The notes: generated by a model not told the origin, from the letters alone. A stretch of 64,000 bases of DNA from Gracilaria domingensis (GCA_022539475.1 VCMS01000060.1:1-64000); one strand, 5' to 3'; counted from the first letter of the stretch, positions 23,527-35,386 are shown. Translations and numbers: made by a program.

Positions 23527-24073
23527 CAGACCCGTATTTGTGACTGACTGACTTGATAGAAAAACAAATAACTAATGACTGACTGACTTCCACATGCAAA
23601 AAATTAGGCATACTTAGTCAGTTCCAGTATACGTGGCCATAAAGACACGTTTCATATTAATAACCACTAATATTGCTTCATTTCTTTTTTTATAGTAGCT
23701 TACATGGTTTTCAAATTAGGTCTCAAGTTTTAATTTTACTACAAATAGTATACATAGTCAATAATTTGCTAAGATATCCCTTCGTTTGATTAATTTGGCC
23801 CCTGTTTCCAATTTTTGGTCATTTCTAAAAACTTTTATGAACTTTGAAGTTTGATATTAACATTCTTTAGAACGAATATACGATGTTAGAAGCTGAACCA
23901 TTTGACAAACATACTTTTATATCTCAAAAGAAGGGCAGTACATATTGTTTCTAAGCAAACACGCTTAGAAAAAGAACCAAGAAAAACGTGACTAAATATA
24001 ACTGACTATGAATTTTTTTTAATGACTTTGACTTTCGGACTTGCTCAAAAATGTAGTCACAAATACGGCCCTG
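23527..24073. mobile_element. hAT-type MITE, copy A (547 bp)
   Basis: Starts CAGACCCGTATTTGTGACT and ends with the reverse complement of CAGGGCCGTATTTGTGACT. It has no coding capacity. The flanking 8-bp duplications are GGCTGGAG and TGCTGGAG (7 of 8 match), the size used by hAT transposases. The interior matches copy B at 37308-37875 over its length, for example CAAAAATGTAGTCACAAATACG, TTTCTAAGCAAAC and AAACTTGAAGTTTGAT-like blocks. Confidence 0.85.
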
Positions 24074-24705
24074 TGCTGGAGTCCAACGCCCTCCTTGTTT
24101 TCTGAGGAGGTTTTTTGAGGTGGCGTTAAGAACTCAATGTTGAGCGCTATCGCCAATTTCTGTGCCTTCCAACTGTCGCTCTGGGTGCTGGTTCCTCTCC
24201 AGATCAAAGTGAGGTGATGGACAATTGCAAGTCGTGACTAAGAGCATAGGTTACGCTCTATCCAAAGTCTACATGGCTACACGCAATCGAACGAGTCTAT
24301 CAACAAAAGTGGTTGTGTAACAGCCACTGCAGCTCGAACCATGCTCTCACGAGTCCATATTGTTTTAGACAGGTCAAAGGCTACACACGAGAGAGGAAAT
24401 ACCATTGGGAAGTTCGGTTCGCCCTCAAACTACCAGGTTTGTGTACTTATCACGCTGATGGGAGGTTGCCACTTTTCCTCTCCATAAGCGAACTAAACGC
24501 ATCTGATTATATCTGCGTATGCACCCAGTGGAGTATAGTGAAAGTCTGAGTTTCGTGCGCAACTTTCAATGAGATTGAAGTCATCCGCGCGGGAAGTAAG
24601 AATATATGCGACGAAGTCGGTGTCAGCAGAAACGCACACGAGAAATAGATAGAAATCAAGCTTGAGATCAAGATTGCCGACGCAAATTGAGACTATGCGA
24701 ATCAG
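24074..24705. other. Intergenic, no gene seen
   Basis: Short unrecognised frames only, between the MITE and the Pro-rich small gene. Confidence 0.5.
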
Positions 24706-24960
24706 TCAACAATGCTGCTGACCTACAGACGGCGGCAAGAAGAATGGTGGGGGCGTTATGTACACACGCTGTATTGGTGGGGGGGGCGGGGCCGAAGGAG
24801 TTCTGAGCGTGCTGCGTTCACCCTGAGGAGAGAGTTGCGAATAAGGAATCGGTTGCGACGGCGGAGCAGGCAATGAATTAGATCGAGGCTGCTGTGCAGA
24901 ATGCAGTTGAGCTTCAGAAGAACTGCTTTGGGCCGTTGGGTTCTGTGGATGGGTTTTCAT
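24706..24960 (-). CDS. Small Pro/Ser/Gln-rich protein, copy 1
   Basis: An 84-residue frame starting MKTHPQNPTAQSSSSEAQ. It has the same length and the same C-terminal block as the frame at 35387-35641: TPSAP, then PPPF-x-LPPSVGQ-x-H before the stop. No domain is recognised; composition suggests a disordered protein. A TATA box on the same strand lies about 80 bp before the ATG. A first exon of a longer gene is possible, but I see no good 5' splice site at the shared end. Confidence 0.5.
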   Translation of the reverse strand: MKTHPQNPTAQSSSSEAQLHSAQQPRSNSLPAPPSQPIPYSQLSPQGERSTLRTPSAPPPPPIQRVYITPPPFFLPPSVGQQHC

Positions 24961-25035
24961 GGTGCGGAGGGGAAGTGAGACTGCCTTTGAGTAGAGGAGG
25001 GCTTGAAACAGATGAACCGGAAAATGAAGGTGCTC

Positions 25036-25042
25036 TTTTATA
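25036..25042 (-). promoter_or_regulatory. TATA box of the small Pro-rich gene
   Basis: TATAAAAGAGCA on the - strand, 76-82 bp before the ATG at 24960, followed by a CT-rich leader. Confidence 0.5.
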
Positions 25043-25189
25043 CTTACCCCTAAGGTTGTTTCCTGATAAGATCTGATCTGCCGTGCATGTCGTGTAATGT
25101 TACATAATATCTACCTGCAGCGGTCCCGGATCCGCCTGTTTCTTCTACTTTGGGTACCCAATATTACCTCATCCACTTACAGAAGAAGA

Positions 25190-25383
25190 TGACAAGAGCT
25201 GGCGATAGTAAGGATACACGAGTATCTGGTAAGTTAAAGTTTGCCCTAAAAAGAATACTGTGGAGAAAAAGAAGGTTGTTCGCATTGGTCGATGGAGAAT
25301 TGGGCGTCATGGACTCGCGACGTTCGATTGATTTTGCGGTGAGAATTCGAGTTGAAAGTAGGAAGTCACGGTGTGTTCTGTAA
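25190..25383 (+). pseudogene. Possible PH-domain-like fragment
   Basis: The frame reads VSGKLKFALKRILWRKRR followed by LFALVDGELGVMDSRRS. The G-x-L-x8-W-x-x-R-x-F-x-L-x-D-G-x-L rhythm is that of the first strands of PH domains. It breaks off after about 60 residues. A related stretch (ACACGAGTATCT and following) recurs near 25412, which suggests a small local duplication. Weak call. Confidence 0.2.
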
Positions 25384-26902
25384 ACCGAAAAGAGGATCAC
25401 CTGAACGATTACACGAGTATCTCAAAAAGAAGGTTGCCCTAAACGCACCGTTGGGCAATAAGGTTATTTGCGCACGTGAAACAGACCTAGGTCGGTCGAC
25501 TGGCAGAAGAACTGGGAGTACCTGGGAATTAATAGGCGCGCCATGTTCCTCAGATTCCATGGCCAGAATTCGCGCGGAAGAACACGAAATCCACAGCGCA
25601 ATTGAGGGGCCGATGAGTATCTACGCCGCCTCTCATCAAAGTAGCGCCAAAAATGGAAGGGGGATGAGTAACAAGAACAGTGTTCGATTTTTCCAACGAA
25701 TAGAAGGCCACCGTGATTGTATGGACATTGATTGTATGGACATGTCGATGAAGGTGGTGGTATATCAAATGAGAAGGCTCGTAACTATAGATCGGGCGGT
25801 GGATTCGTACGCAGATCCGCCACCTCAAGATGCGAAGCAAATAATGTACATTGATATCTTACGTTGCGTCATGCGGAGATGTATCATGGCGTGTTGCAAA
25901 AAGTGGTGGCCTATACGATTCCTTACATCGCTAAATCGATACCTGTTTATATCTCCGTATATTTGCAACTTTCAACGTTTCATATCCACTAAATAGTTAC
26001 TATCACACAGATATAAGTTAGTCCCCCTGGCCATATACATCGCAATTCAGTCGCCATACTCACGGGACCCAATGAAATCAACGTTGGGGTTGGAAATCGC
26101 ACTTAGCCCTTTCTTTGAAAATGGGAGCTCAAGTTTGTTCTTCCCGATGTTGACTAATTTTAATCTAATCTATAAATGTCTGTTTTGCCACGGTCATCGA
26201 CCGAGCGCGACGTAGTTCCTCCCCGGCGAGGTCAGTCCGCACACGTGACGCAGCTCCACCGCGGGGTCGTAAGTTGCGTTGCACCTGCAGCGCTCCGTGG
26301 TGCTGTAAGATAGTTTACTATATCGGATAGATCACAAGACAGTTGTAGCTTGTATAGTTTGTACAATAAAGGCAAGGACCGCGTCCATTCTGCCAGGTGA
26401 GATCTCCACAAGATCAATCATTCTGGGTTATGGGTGGGTGGGTATGAAAAGCAAGAACCTTGCAAAGATCGCAGCGCGATTGGAAAGAGAGACCCCGCAA
26501 ACTATGTCTTGAGAAAGACGTCTGCTGAACACGATGGACAAGACGTGTGGGTCTGTCGTGGTGGTCGCCACGCGACGGCGGTGCACCAAACAAAAGCATA
26601 ACTGTCCAAGAGCAGAAACCTATAAATAAATTATATTCTTCGTCCTTCAAAAAGATCAGAAGTGCTGGGCATTTACTGGCTCTGAGCATTTTACAGAACT
26701 GTTGATGGCTACGCAGTGTAGGCACTGCGTGGCTGGAAGAATTCAGCACAGATTTGTATCAGTTCCTGAATTGGAACTGCGTAGGTAGTTTGTACGCGCA
26801 CGCACAAAGAATTGTGCAAGTGCAACTCACGATGGAGGGGGCAGTGGGTACAGTTACACTTGCCCGTGCAAATTTAATTATTTAAACGTGCCCGATGTCG
26901 CA
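25384..26902. other. Gene-poor stretch
   Basis: A 214-codon + frame (25352-25996) is open but of biased composition and matches nothing I know; I do not call it a gene. The rest is empty. Confidence 0.4.
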
Positions 26903-26938
26903 TAAGGCTTATACGCGCCCGGGCACGTATAAGCCTTA
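26903..26938. repeat. Perfect 13-bp inverted repeat
   Basis: TAAGGCTTATACG and its exact complement CGTATAAGCCTTA flank a 10-base centre that contains the palindrome GCCCGGGC. Neighbouring sequence carries TTTAAACGTGCCCG, a motif that recurs at 29101-29147. Confidence 0.85.
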
Positions 26939-28368
26939 AAGGTGCCCGGAGGAATTTGAAGCGCTCCTGAGGTCCGGAAGTGCTACTCTTCGTCTCGTAG
27001 CGTCGTAACTCCGCTCTGGTAGAAAAACTACGATATGCAGCTCACGTATACAATACGAAACTATTAATAAATCTATGCCATCATCCGTTGGTCTTGGATT
27101 TAAAGTGTTACCATATCGATCATCAACTTTGTAGTATTGTAGGTCTCTTGCTTTAGATTTATGAGTAAAATAGAAGAGGTTGACTAATGGACATGCGGGA
27201 AACAAACGGCGAGAATCGTACTGAGAATTCTTTTATTCCTTTTGATAATTATCTTTATCGTATAGAATATATGCTTGCAGCGTAACAATATGATTCGTGA
27301 ATATTTGGTGATAAATCGCGAGAATGGGCCTCCTAATTGCTGATATAACAATAGTAGAGCGGCTTGTGCAGCAAAAAGGGAAAGTGGTGCAGCTTTTCTA
27401 ACCGAGGAAGTCGAGCAGTCGTTTCGGCCTGCAAAAGGCATACGTTTGAAAAGAATAAGCTTAAAACCCCGCCAACAGCTCAATCGTGCATTTAATAAGT
27501 CCTTGGGTGAGCCCAAGTAGCAGTACAGAGAAGAAATCCACTCTTAGTAGTCAGGCACGCTGATAAATAATACCAAATTTGGTATTAACAATATTCAGAT
27601 TCTTAATTGCCAAGAAGTAAGTTGGAATGCATCTAATCGGGTTCTATGGGTTTCAATCTAGAGTTTACAGACCGCAAAAGGTTATCGGCTCTTAAGTCAG
27701 CGTGCTAAATCCGACATTTCTCCTAATACTACAGCCCGTTAAAGATACTTCATATCAATTAATGCGCAGAAAAAAAGGAAATGAAGCGTAAACTAGTTTC
27801 GTTTGTTAAGAGATTAAGTCCGAGAGAGCAGGGGTAGTTTAATTAGAAACAAGTTGAGCTTTCTAATCTCCAATACTTATCTAAATATTAGAAAGAACTA
27901 TATCCAATTACAATAAATTCACCTGATTGCGAAGGTTCGTGACCGAAGAGTAGATAAGAGTGCAAATAGGCCGATCTTTACTCTGAATCTGTATAGTGGT
28001 TGCTCTGCAACCACTCTTGCGGAGCAGCGCCCCTTGCACTGCCTCACCGCCGTCATGAGCCATCGCCGTGGCGACCTCTCATGACGGCAGTGATCTGTAG
28101 TAATCTACATCTAGATAGATTGATCTAGCCCCGGTCCGATCGGCCGGCGTGGCAAGACTTATCATCAGCCGTCCTTCGCCTTCTCAATAAACCGGAGGCA
28201 TCGAACCTTCTTCATTCATTATTACCCTCGCGCTTGCATCTAACTCGCACACATTCTGATGTCCATCAAAAAATTTAACGTCTCAGACTTTTATAAACGG
28301 CTATCTTATCTTCTTATCTCGACAAGAAAACCTTGGGATGTGACTGCGAGACAGGCGTGAAGCTCTTC
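26939..28368. other. Gene-poor stretch with two small hairpins
   Basis: No gene recognised. AGTGGTTGC and GCAACCACT form a short hairpin at 27995-28015. GCCGTCATGAG (28049-28059) and CTCATGACGGC (28078-28088) form a second. A 110-codon - frame at 27184-27516 is unrecognised. Confidence 0.5.
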
Positions 28369-28459
28369 ACTGGTGGGTGCATCAAAAGACACCGTGTTGT
28401 CAATCTCTCTTCACGAAGAGAGATTGACAACACGGTGTTTTTTGATGCTCCCACCAGTA
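28369..28459. repeat. 91-bp near-perfect hairpin
   Basis: Arms of about 44 bp (28369-28412 and 28415-28459) are almost exact inverted copies, separated by about two bases. The arms contain ACACCGTGTTGTCAATCTCT and its complement, with only one or two mismatches near the CATCAAAAGACACC part. A transcript would fold into one long stem. Confidence 0.9.
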
Positions 28460-29097
28460 CGCCACGTGAAGCACACCCTTGGCTCACACGCTACCAGCAG
28501 CTCGCACAGCGGTCAGCGCCCAAATTGGACATACTTCAAAATAGTTTTTGCCTTTCTAGAGAGAGAAAGCGTTTTATAAAGCCTTACTTCAGAGTAGTAT
28601 TACAACTCTGATGTACACAATAAAAAAAAAGAAGATAGCGGGCCATGTGCAACATGACCTAGACCGGGACTCAACGCGCCCATCAGTGATACGGTTAAGC
28701 TCAATTCAAGAAATATCATCATCCTTTTACAAAGATGACCACGAAAGATAGACAACTCCTCAAGTTTCCATCTCAGTAGCTTTGTAGAGATTGTACCTCC
28801 ACCCTACTCTCAACAAGTACTGCCGTAACGATAGTTAGCAACTTTGACACGACCACCTTTAAACTTTTGTACAGTTCTGGATCGCTCTGCTTGATCTTTT
28901 AGACCCACGGCGATGATATAATTTTAGTGTCTTTTTAACATCCCAAACCGCCTTCTTCGCACAGTCTCAAGCTCCAGCTGTGGTAAAGGGCCACTTTCAC
29001 TCTCTTTCTAGAGAGTATTTCGATGAAGAAAATATGTAGCTTCAGCCAAGAACCACAACGAGCGGGTTACGAATCCGTACTGCCTCCGGGCACGTGT
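28460..29097. other. Intergenic, no gene seen
   Basis: No feature supported. Confidence 0.5.
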
Positions 29098-29156
29098 AGG
29101 CTTAAACGTGCCCGGGGTCGCTTAACCCTTAAACGTGCCCGGGGTCGTTTAAGCCT
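29098..29156. repeat. 27-bp direct repeats inside an inverted repeat
   Basis: CTTAAACGTGCCCGGGGTCG occurs at 29101-29120 and again at 29128-29147. The block is bounded by AGGCTTAAACG (29098-29108) and CGTTTAAGCCT (29146-29156), an 11-bp perfect inverted pair. The same words, TAAGGCTT-like and ACGTGCCCG, occur at 26880-26950. Confidence 0.8.
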
Positions 29157-29869
29157 TAAACGACCGCGGGTAACTGTAACCGTACCCATGGAGGGCAGTC
29201 CTCTCCATTCGCCTGAGTCAGGCACAATAAATACCCGGACACAGCAGCAATCTGCTAGTGTCCGGAGGCATGCTCGGGAAGAACCTCCCGAGGCCTTTGT
29301 GCCTGCTCTTCTTGATTTTGCCTTCCTCCGTCTTTCCACGCACCGCCTATGCGAGCGACTACGTGCGACTGCAGTCCGTCCTGTCCCTGTCTTGACCAAC
29401 AAGAACCAGGCCCGACGAACTGTCGGTGTCTGGAGCAAACAAGAGCCTCACGCTGAAGTGAGCTCAGTACTTGCACTAATTGTATGGTCGTGATGTAATC
29501 ACAGGTAATGGTCGTAATAGCTAAGTGGGTGCCACTCTATTACATGTGCTGCCACTGTTTGTTCTCAGCCAAACGCCGAGACTGCCACCCCGGGCTTTGC
29601 TGACCATTCTGCCTCGTTCCACTCCTGGAGGAGAGCAGGTTGTGTCACAGATCGCAACGGTAGGCGATGTCGTTGGTTGTCGTGCGGCCGGCTGGAGACA
29701 AGACGGTGGCAGTGGCATAGGGAACTGGGAGAGGATGGCGAACGTTTTGATCGCTCTTCGCTTTTGGCAGTTATATCGGTCACACGTGTACAAGGGTACA
29801 CGTACGCCCAGTAAATATCAAAAAGAAGCCAAATAACGTGCACCGTTTTACAGCAATGTAGTCAGGTTC
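29157..29869. other. Intergenic, no gene seen
   Basis: Several short overlapping frames with no recognised product. GTACAAGGGTACACGTACG near 29788 resembles GTCCAAGGGTACACGTATGG near 62580, just beyond the other end of the array. Confidence 0.4.
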
Positions 29870-30788
29870 AGCTCGGCGATGATGTACATGGCACGTATTG
29901 CGCCATGAAGGAACTCTCGAGCAACCTGCTCTTCTTCAACAACAAGAATGACCCGAAAAGCATAGAGTTGTGTGTTGTTAGGAAAGATAATCGCTCTGGA
30001 ATAGATGTAGAGCGGCTGGATTTCGAACGTCAGAGTGTCAACGTCGTATTGTAATGTAGCTCAGCCCAGGCGTATACCGACATCTTGCCAGTCCCTCCGC
30101 GTACTGTGCCTCGTTTCCAACCTCGTAGCGAAATCGCGAAATTCCATCGTCCCTGCTGCTATCTCTGTACGAACCGCTTCCCATCGTATTTATCATACCT
30201 CGAGAATGTCGTCGCCGCCGACACCGAGACGATGCGTGGGACGCGGTCATTACCTGGGTCGTCGCCTTGATAGCAGTTTGTGAGCTCTCACGGGAGGAGG
30301 CTTTTACTACAAAGTTTTAGATCATTGCGAGAAGGCAGGAAGGTAGACCTTGTAGTACACAGTATACGGCCGAGAATTGGCTCTTTGTAAAGTGCCCCGC
30401 GAAGTCGACGTGATCAACTGTAAGACACTAGGCATGTGACGCATATGTCAGGGACATCTCACTCCTGACGCATGATTCGCCCAAGTGGAAGGTGAGAAGA
30501 TTCCGACAAACAATAAGTGTGTGGTGTCGCTCCACCCGAGCTGGAGGCAAATATCGCGGAGGTGACGTCACTGTGTTGCACTCATCCAACCCACTCAATA
30601 TCTCGCCGTGCGAGCGGCGCCCGCGGTGGAAAGCGCCTCTCCAAACGCCGCTGCGATAACGCGTCGCCTCTCCCTCCGCCTCTCACGCGGCGGCAGAGTC
30701 ACTTGGAATTAATGAAGGAGAGGCTCTTGAAATTATTCCGCTCGGCGTGACAAGATCCGCCTGCCGGCCATGTTCGGAACTGCGTTTG

Positions 30789-30796
30789 TATAAAAG
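30789..30796 (+). promoter_or_regulatory. TATA box, array gene 1
   Basis: TATAAAAG 126 bp before the ATG, followed by the shared CTTCTGCTGCTGACATACC. Confidence 0.7.
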
Positions 30797-30914
30797 CTCA
30801 GCGATCTTCTGCTGCTGACATACCTGATGGTTTGATTCACCGCTTCCCCTCCCTTACACACCAAAGTTCAGCTTGCATCTCCCCCACATTCACCGTTAAC
30901 TTCTCCTCCGCATC

Positions 30915-31823
30915 ATGGCCACCTCTACTCGGAACGGCTCTCCGCATCGCATCAGCGCCACCTCTTCCGAAGTGAGCGCAAGCGCTTCGCCAATCGCACA
31001 GCTTCGCACACCCGAAGGCACGATTGCCTCTTGCCTCCGATCCCGGCGAGGCATTGCTAAGCCTCGCGTGTACCGGGCGCTCGGCCAGCGCCACCATGGC
31101 CACCGCCTCACCGTCACAACGGTCAAGTCAGTGTCCACGCCTGCGCTGCCGAGGACGCTGTCGGATGAGAGCAGCAACAACGAAGCTGTACGATGTGCTT
31201 TACCAACCCCCGTCAACCCCCCGCCTTGCTTCGACGCCAGCTCATCCGCGTCGGAGCCAGCCGCCTCGCCCACGGCACAAGCCCAAGCAGTTGAAGGGCC
31301 AATCGCCTCGCGCCTCCGGAGCCGAGCGAACGCCATCACAGCGCGCGGTCATCGGAAGCTCCGCCCGTGGTGCCGAGGCCGTGGCACGCGCGACGCCTCG
31401 CGAAAATCTGTTTGCACGCCACCACCGTCAACGCTTACTTCGCCCGCTCCAGCAATGTCACTCCGGCGTCGAGGATGCAAGAGAGACGCGAGCTTCCTGT
31501 CGGGTGACAGCAGTGTCAGTGAAGCCGTGCAAAGTGCTCTAGCTTTTTCGCCCGACGTTGCCGCGGTCATAGCAACCACCTCGCCACCTCCGAAACGACG
31601 ACGTTCGCATCTCGCTGTCCGCGATCGCACCGTCGCGCGAGCTCTGTCCGCACCGCTGTACCGCGAATGGAAGACACAACGCTTTTTGAAGCAACGCCGC
31701 GCGATGGAGAAAAATAGCGGTCAGAGTTTGGCGCATTACGCCGGTCTGGCTGAGGCTGCGGCGGCTGGCGTCGCGTTCAGTAGGCGGGAGGGCTTCATGC
31801 TGCGTGAGGCGGCTCCACATTGA
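30915..31823 (+). pseudogene. Array gene 1: family protein, degraded C-terminus
   Basis: 302 residues from the conserved ATG context (CATCATGGCC). It has both RLRSR modules (first one EGTIASCLRSR, altered; second EGPIASRLRSR), the basic patch RRGCKRDASFLSGD, the PPPKRRRS patch, and the EWK..FLKQRRAMEKNSGQSLAHYAGLAEAAAAGVAF block. It then ends early at REAAPH. The usual C-terminal residues continue in the +1 frame (31804-31995), but the cysteine motif is gone (LWGGRGACMALDRTS instead of LWEGCxGCELCTEQ). So it is a family member with a frameshift and a lost cysteine motif; it could still make a shortened protein. Confidence 0.7.
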
Positions 31824-32340
31824 TGCACATAAAGCGGAGCGGGAAGCGTGCTGCGACAGGGCGCGGGCGCGGGCTGTGCCTCAGCCGATGCGGAGTGAGT
31901 TTGTCGCACCGGGGGAAGGCGGCGCAACGATGAAAGAAAAGGAGCGGTTGTGGGGAGGGAGGGGTGCTTGCATGGCCCTCGACAGAACTTCTTGATGTAC
32001 ATCGCTAATCTGAAAGGTTGAACTGCAAATAAATTAGCTTCGTCCAATTGTAATGTCGTTTAGAACGTTATCTTCCACGCTGGAGTCCCGAGCCTCTTAT
32101 TCTAGAGAACAATTTTAATTGGATCGGTGGCATGGAAACTACTGGAGGATGATTCACGTCCCCAAGTGCAATGTGCGACCACGCAGAGAGCAACGACCCG
32201 CGACCACGAAGCGCGAGCGCGCTGGCCTCACCTCTACGTCACCACAGCGTTTGGAGCTTCTTGCACATCGGCCCCAACGTATTATATATCCCTGACGATC
32301 CCATTCGTGTCGCGTGTGTCTTCACTACGGCGCTGCAACT

Positions 32341-33520
32341 GCGGTGAGTTAGTCCGGCCAAATTCGTTCCGCACACGCGCTGGTAGCGTGACGCTGTAAA
32401 TACCGTGTACCAACGGTAGAAGGACACCATGTCATACCGCGAATAACCTTCCCGGAGAGCATCGACTGCTGTAGGGCTCAATCGACGTACCACGTGTCTC
32501 ACGGCGCAGATGGGAAAGCTTTCGCTCTTGTATACCGCCTATGACACATGTTCGCGTTGGTGACCAAAGCCATGTGTACACGCAGATACGTATGACACTA
32601 GCCACATTCTCAGGTTCTCCCCGCTACTGCGCTGAAAATAATATTTTCTATTATGACAAATACCACGTTGAATGAGATCGCCCAATCAGGTAAACGCAAC
32701 AATGCTCGAGCTGATTGCGTCCTCAAGCAAGCGGAAAGTGATTGAGCTCGCGTAGGGAGCGTGCCTACCATCCGCATGAAGGTTTCTAATGTTAAGTTTC
32801 TTTTGATCTTGGTCTTACTCTGGACAACACGTTTCCAAAACCATCAGGGAAGCCCGCTGAGATTGCACAAATCGTTCAGTCCACACAAGGGCACAACTCG
32901 GATATCTCCATGTCATGTAAAGTAACGCGTAGAGGCGTGGGATGCACTGCTTCGCAACCTGCCTTGATACTGCATGCAACGTACATGTTATGTACGGATC
33001 TCCTTCTTTCCGCCTCGCTGAAGGTGACGAGAACAAACGGAGTTCCGTTCGGAACTAAATTCTCAAGTGGTGCAAGACATCCCTCAAAGTATTACAACCA
33101 ACCGATGCGCCTAGCTCGCGATCTGATAAAGTTTTATCCACAAGTGTCCCAATCAGCGTCGATCCCGAAGAAACACGAACACAAATCGAGCTCGGCGTTG
33201 CGAAAGAGTTGCGACGCGGAAACAGTGACCACGTGTGCATTAAATTACAAGAGGTGTGTGAGCCGCCGTAAGCCCATCTCACGTGGGTCATGTGACGTAG
33301 ATAAAATTATCTACAATTCTTCGAATTGCTGGCATGTCATTCCTCTTCACGCCGTGGAGAGGGGTTGAACAAAGATACAAATGCACTATGTGAAGAGAGG
33401 CATTAAGTGGCATTCCGCATTCCACCTGATTCATGACCAGCGCTGCAATGCCTGCACTTGGCCGAGAAATAGAGTCAGGCGAACAGCATTTGACGGCATC
33501 TGCTTGCCCCGTCTTGACGG
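32341..33520. other. Intergenic, no gene seen
   Basis: Short frames only. This break in the array contains no family sequence that I can see. Confidence 0.5.
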
Positions 33521-33527
33521 TATAAAA
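33521..33527 (+). promoter_or_regulatory. TATA box of the PH-like gene
   Basis: TATAAAA 101 bp before the ATG at 33622, followed by a pyrimidine-rich leader (TCGTCTGTTCGCCTCCACC). Confidence 0.6.
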
Positions 33528-33621
33528 CCCAACGTACGTCCACTTTCGTCTGTTCGCCTCCACCGCTCCATCATCTCAGTATACCTCTGTGTACAATCTG
33601 GCTCCTCACTCGCAGAAAAAT

Positions 33622-34254
33622 ATGGTTCAACAGCCTTTCGATCAAGCCGTTCACTTCGCCGGGTTCGTGGACTTGCGGTTCTCGCTCTCGTTTATTCATT
33701 TCCGCAACCGTCTTAAGTTCGCCCCACTGCATTACATGGAATTGTGCGAAGATGTGATGCTGTTGTACCCCGCCGCGCAGATCGTCAAACACTCGCCCGA
33801 CATGTCAAGCGAGAACGACCTGCAGTACGCGTCGCAGTCGGAGCTGTCAGCCCTTGCGCGTCAAATCCTGCCGAGCAATGTACTCGTGTTCTTCCCACAC
33901 GACACGCAGTTCATCGAGCTCAGCGACGCCAGTATTGTGCTGAGGAGCAAGGAGAACGGCTACACTCGCATGTTTTTTTCGCGGCAAGAAGACCGGGACA
34001 CTTGGCTGTTGGCTCTGAAGAGAGTCTACAATAAGGATCTGATGGGCAGGTCGAAGCTGGACAACGTGCGTTGTCACCACAAATCGCGGGCGTTGTACAA
34101 CGAGATATCGATGTCAACGGTATTGAATGGAGCGAGGCGCGGCGCAGAAAGCCCTCCACCCAGCGCTCTTACGTACCGAATTGTGAACCCGGCGGCTGCA
34201 CTGAAGTGGGCGGCGCTGAAACATCTCGCCAAGAAGAAGAAAACAATGACATGA
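33622..34254 (+). CDS. PH-domain-like protein
   Basis: 210 residues from the first ATG (MVQQPFDQAVHFAGFVDLRFS). The body reads like a PH fold: a first strand AGFVDLRF, a second and third pair (FRNRLKFAPLHYMELCED, VMLLYPAAQIV), a further strand pair (NVLVFFPHDTQFIELSDASIVLRSKEN), then YTRMFFSRQEDRDTWLLALKRVYN, where the Trp in the final amphipathic helix is the one invariant PH residue. The tail is basic (ending AKKKKTMT). PH domains bind phosphoinositides or proteins at membranes; the ligand here is unknown. The gene is intact, has its own TATA box, and stands alone between array segments. Confidence 0.6.
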   Translation: MVQQPFDQAVHFAGFVDLRFSLSFIHFRNRLKFAPLHYMELCEDVMLLYPAAQIVKHSPDMSSENDLQYASQSELSALARQILPSNVLVFFPHDTQFIELSDASIVLRSKENGYTRMFFSRQEDRDTWLLALKRVYNKDLMGRSKLDNVRCHHKSRALYNEISMSTVLNGARRGAESPPPSALTYRIVNPAAALKWAALKHLAKKKKTMT

Positions 34255-34845
34255 CTGTGTTAGTTCCCCGCCTTGGTCTCTCTTCTTTTCGCACCCCTTC
34301 TCCCCGCCTCCAATCATCTCTTTGCCGTCGTCTACATGTTGTCCGCGTTTTGCTCCAAACTTCATCACGAACCCACGTAATGTGAAGCAGTCGCCCATGA
34401 TCGATCGCTGGCACGATGCAGGAGCGCGTGCTCTCGAGAGCTCACGCACACTTTTCATGAGTTCGTCAGCGGATGCTTAGCAATGACTTTGCCCACGCGT
34501 CACCGGCGGAGATCGAGGACATCAATGCATGATTTTCAAAAATGAAAAATTAACATTGCTTACACTGTCTAACATGTTCTTGTCGTTTCCACTGGCGGAA
34601 AAAAACAACGCACTGCAAATAACGCACCCAGTCGCCCACCGACCCCATCTCCATATATGTGTGCAACGTGTCCATGTGTCACGGCTCTCCCCCGATGAAG
34701 CTCTAAATGAAGTCAACAGTGATATCTGTACTACTACCTTACTATTTGCCCAGCAGGGAATGCGCATTGTGGAAACAAATCACATTTACTCTATCTGAAA
34801 CAAGCAAACAAGACGCAACAACATTAGAGAAGATTACGTTTTACC
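34255..34845. other. Intergenic, no gene seen
   Basis: 3' flank of the PH-like gene. No feature supported. Confidence 0.5.
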
Positions 34846-35029
34846 CAGGGCCGTATTTATGACTACCTGTTTTGCTAAATTATGGACATTGACTGACTAT
34901 TCCGGCAAAACGAGTAGTCATTATCTTATTTAATGAATACTTTTTCGGCGGTCTGACTACTAGATTTTGACGTTTTGTCACTATTTGACTATTTATTCGG
35001 GTGTTTTGGTAGTCACGAATACGCCCCTG
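34846..35029. mobile_element. hAT-type MITE, copy D (184 bp)
   Basis: Begins CAGGGCCGTATTTATGACTAC and ends with the complement of CAGGGGCGTATTCGTGACTAC. The 8-bp flanks are GTTTTACC and GTTTTTCC (7 of 8). Interior shorter than and different from copies A and B; same terminal family. Confidence 0.8.
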
Positions 35030-35386
35030 GTTTTTCCGCCATTGGGCGTCTGATTTGCCTTCCTAAAAAATATCTACATGCAGTTGAGTTGGGGTTTGGG
35101 TATGTTTTACTTGGTACATAATGTAGCCCAATTTAGATCGAATCTCACGATCAATATTTCTGGTGACAGAACAATGTATCGCGACTCCATGGCAATAACA
35201 TATCTCCAATGGAGGTAGCAGCCGAGATTAGTTGGGCTAACTGTAATCTACAGAGAAGTTGAAAGAATAGATGAAATTTGTACGCATTATGATATGTGTC
35301 ACCGAGGCAAAAGGTGGAGGGGGACTGGCCAGTGTTGAAATGATGAAGATGATCTCATGCTCTCTGAATGGGAAGACACGATACAT
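35030..35386. other. Intergenic, no gene seen
   Basis: No feature supported. Confidence 0.5.

Larger units (their letters stand above)
29870..32340 (+). repeat. Array unit 1 of the repeated gene family
   Basis: Sequence homologous to the later units begins at about 29870 inside what is a 3' flank elsewhere (ATGATGTACATGGCACGTATTG), passes through the shared 5' region, gene 1 and its 3' flank, and ends near 32340. The last part (32150-32340) matches 51400-51640 downstream of gene 4 (CAACGACxCGxG, CAGCGTTTG, CGATCCCAT). Confidence 0.75.

Noticed and set aside
25352-25996. 214-codon frame as a gene
   Set aside because: Biased composition, no start context or TATA, no recognisable motif, and it overlaps the PH-like scrap in another frame.
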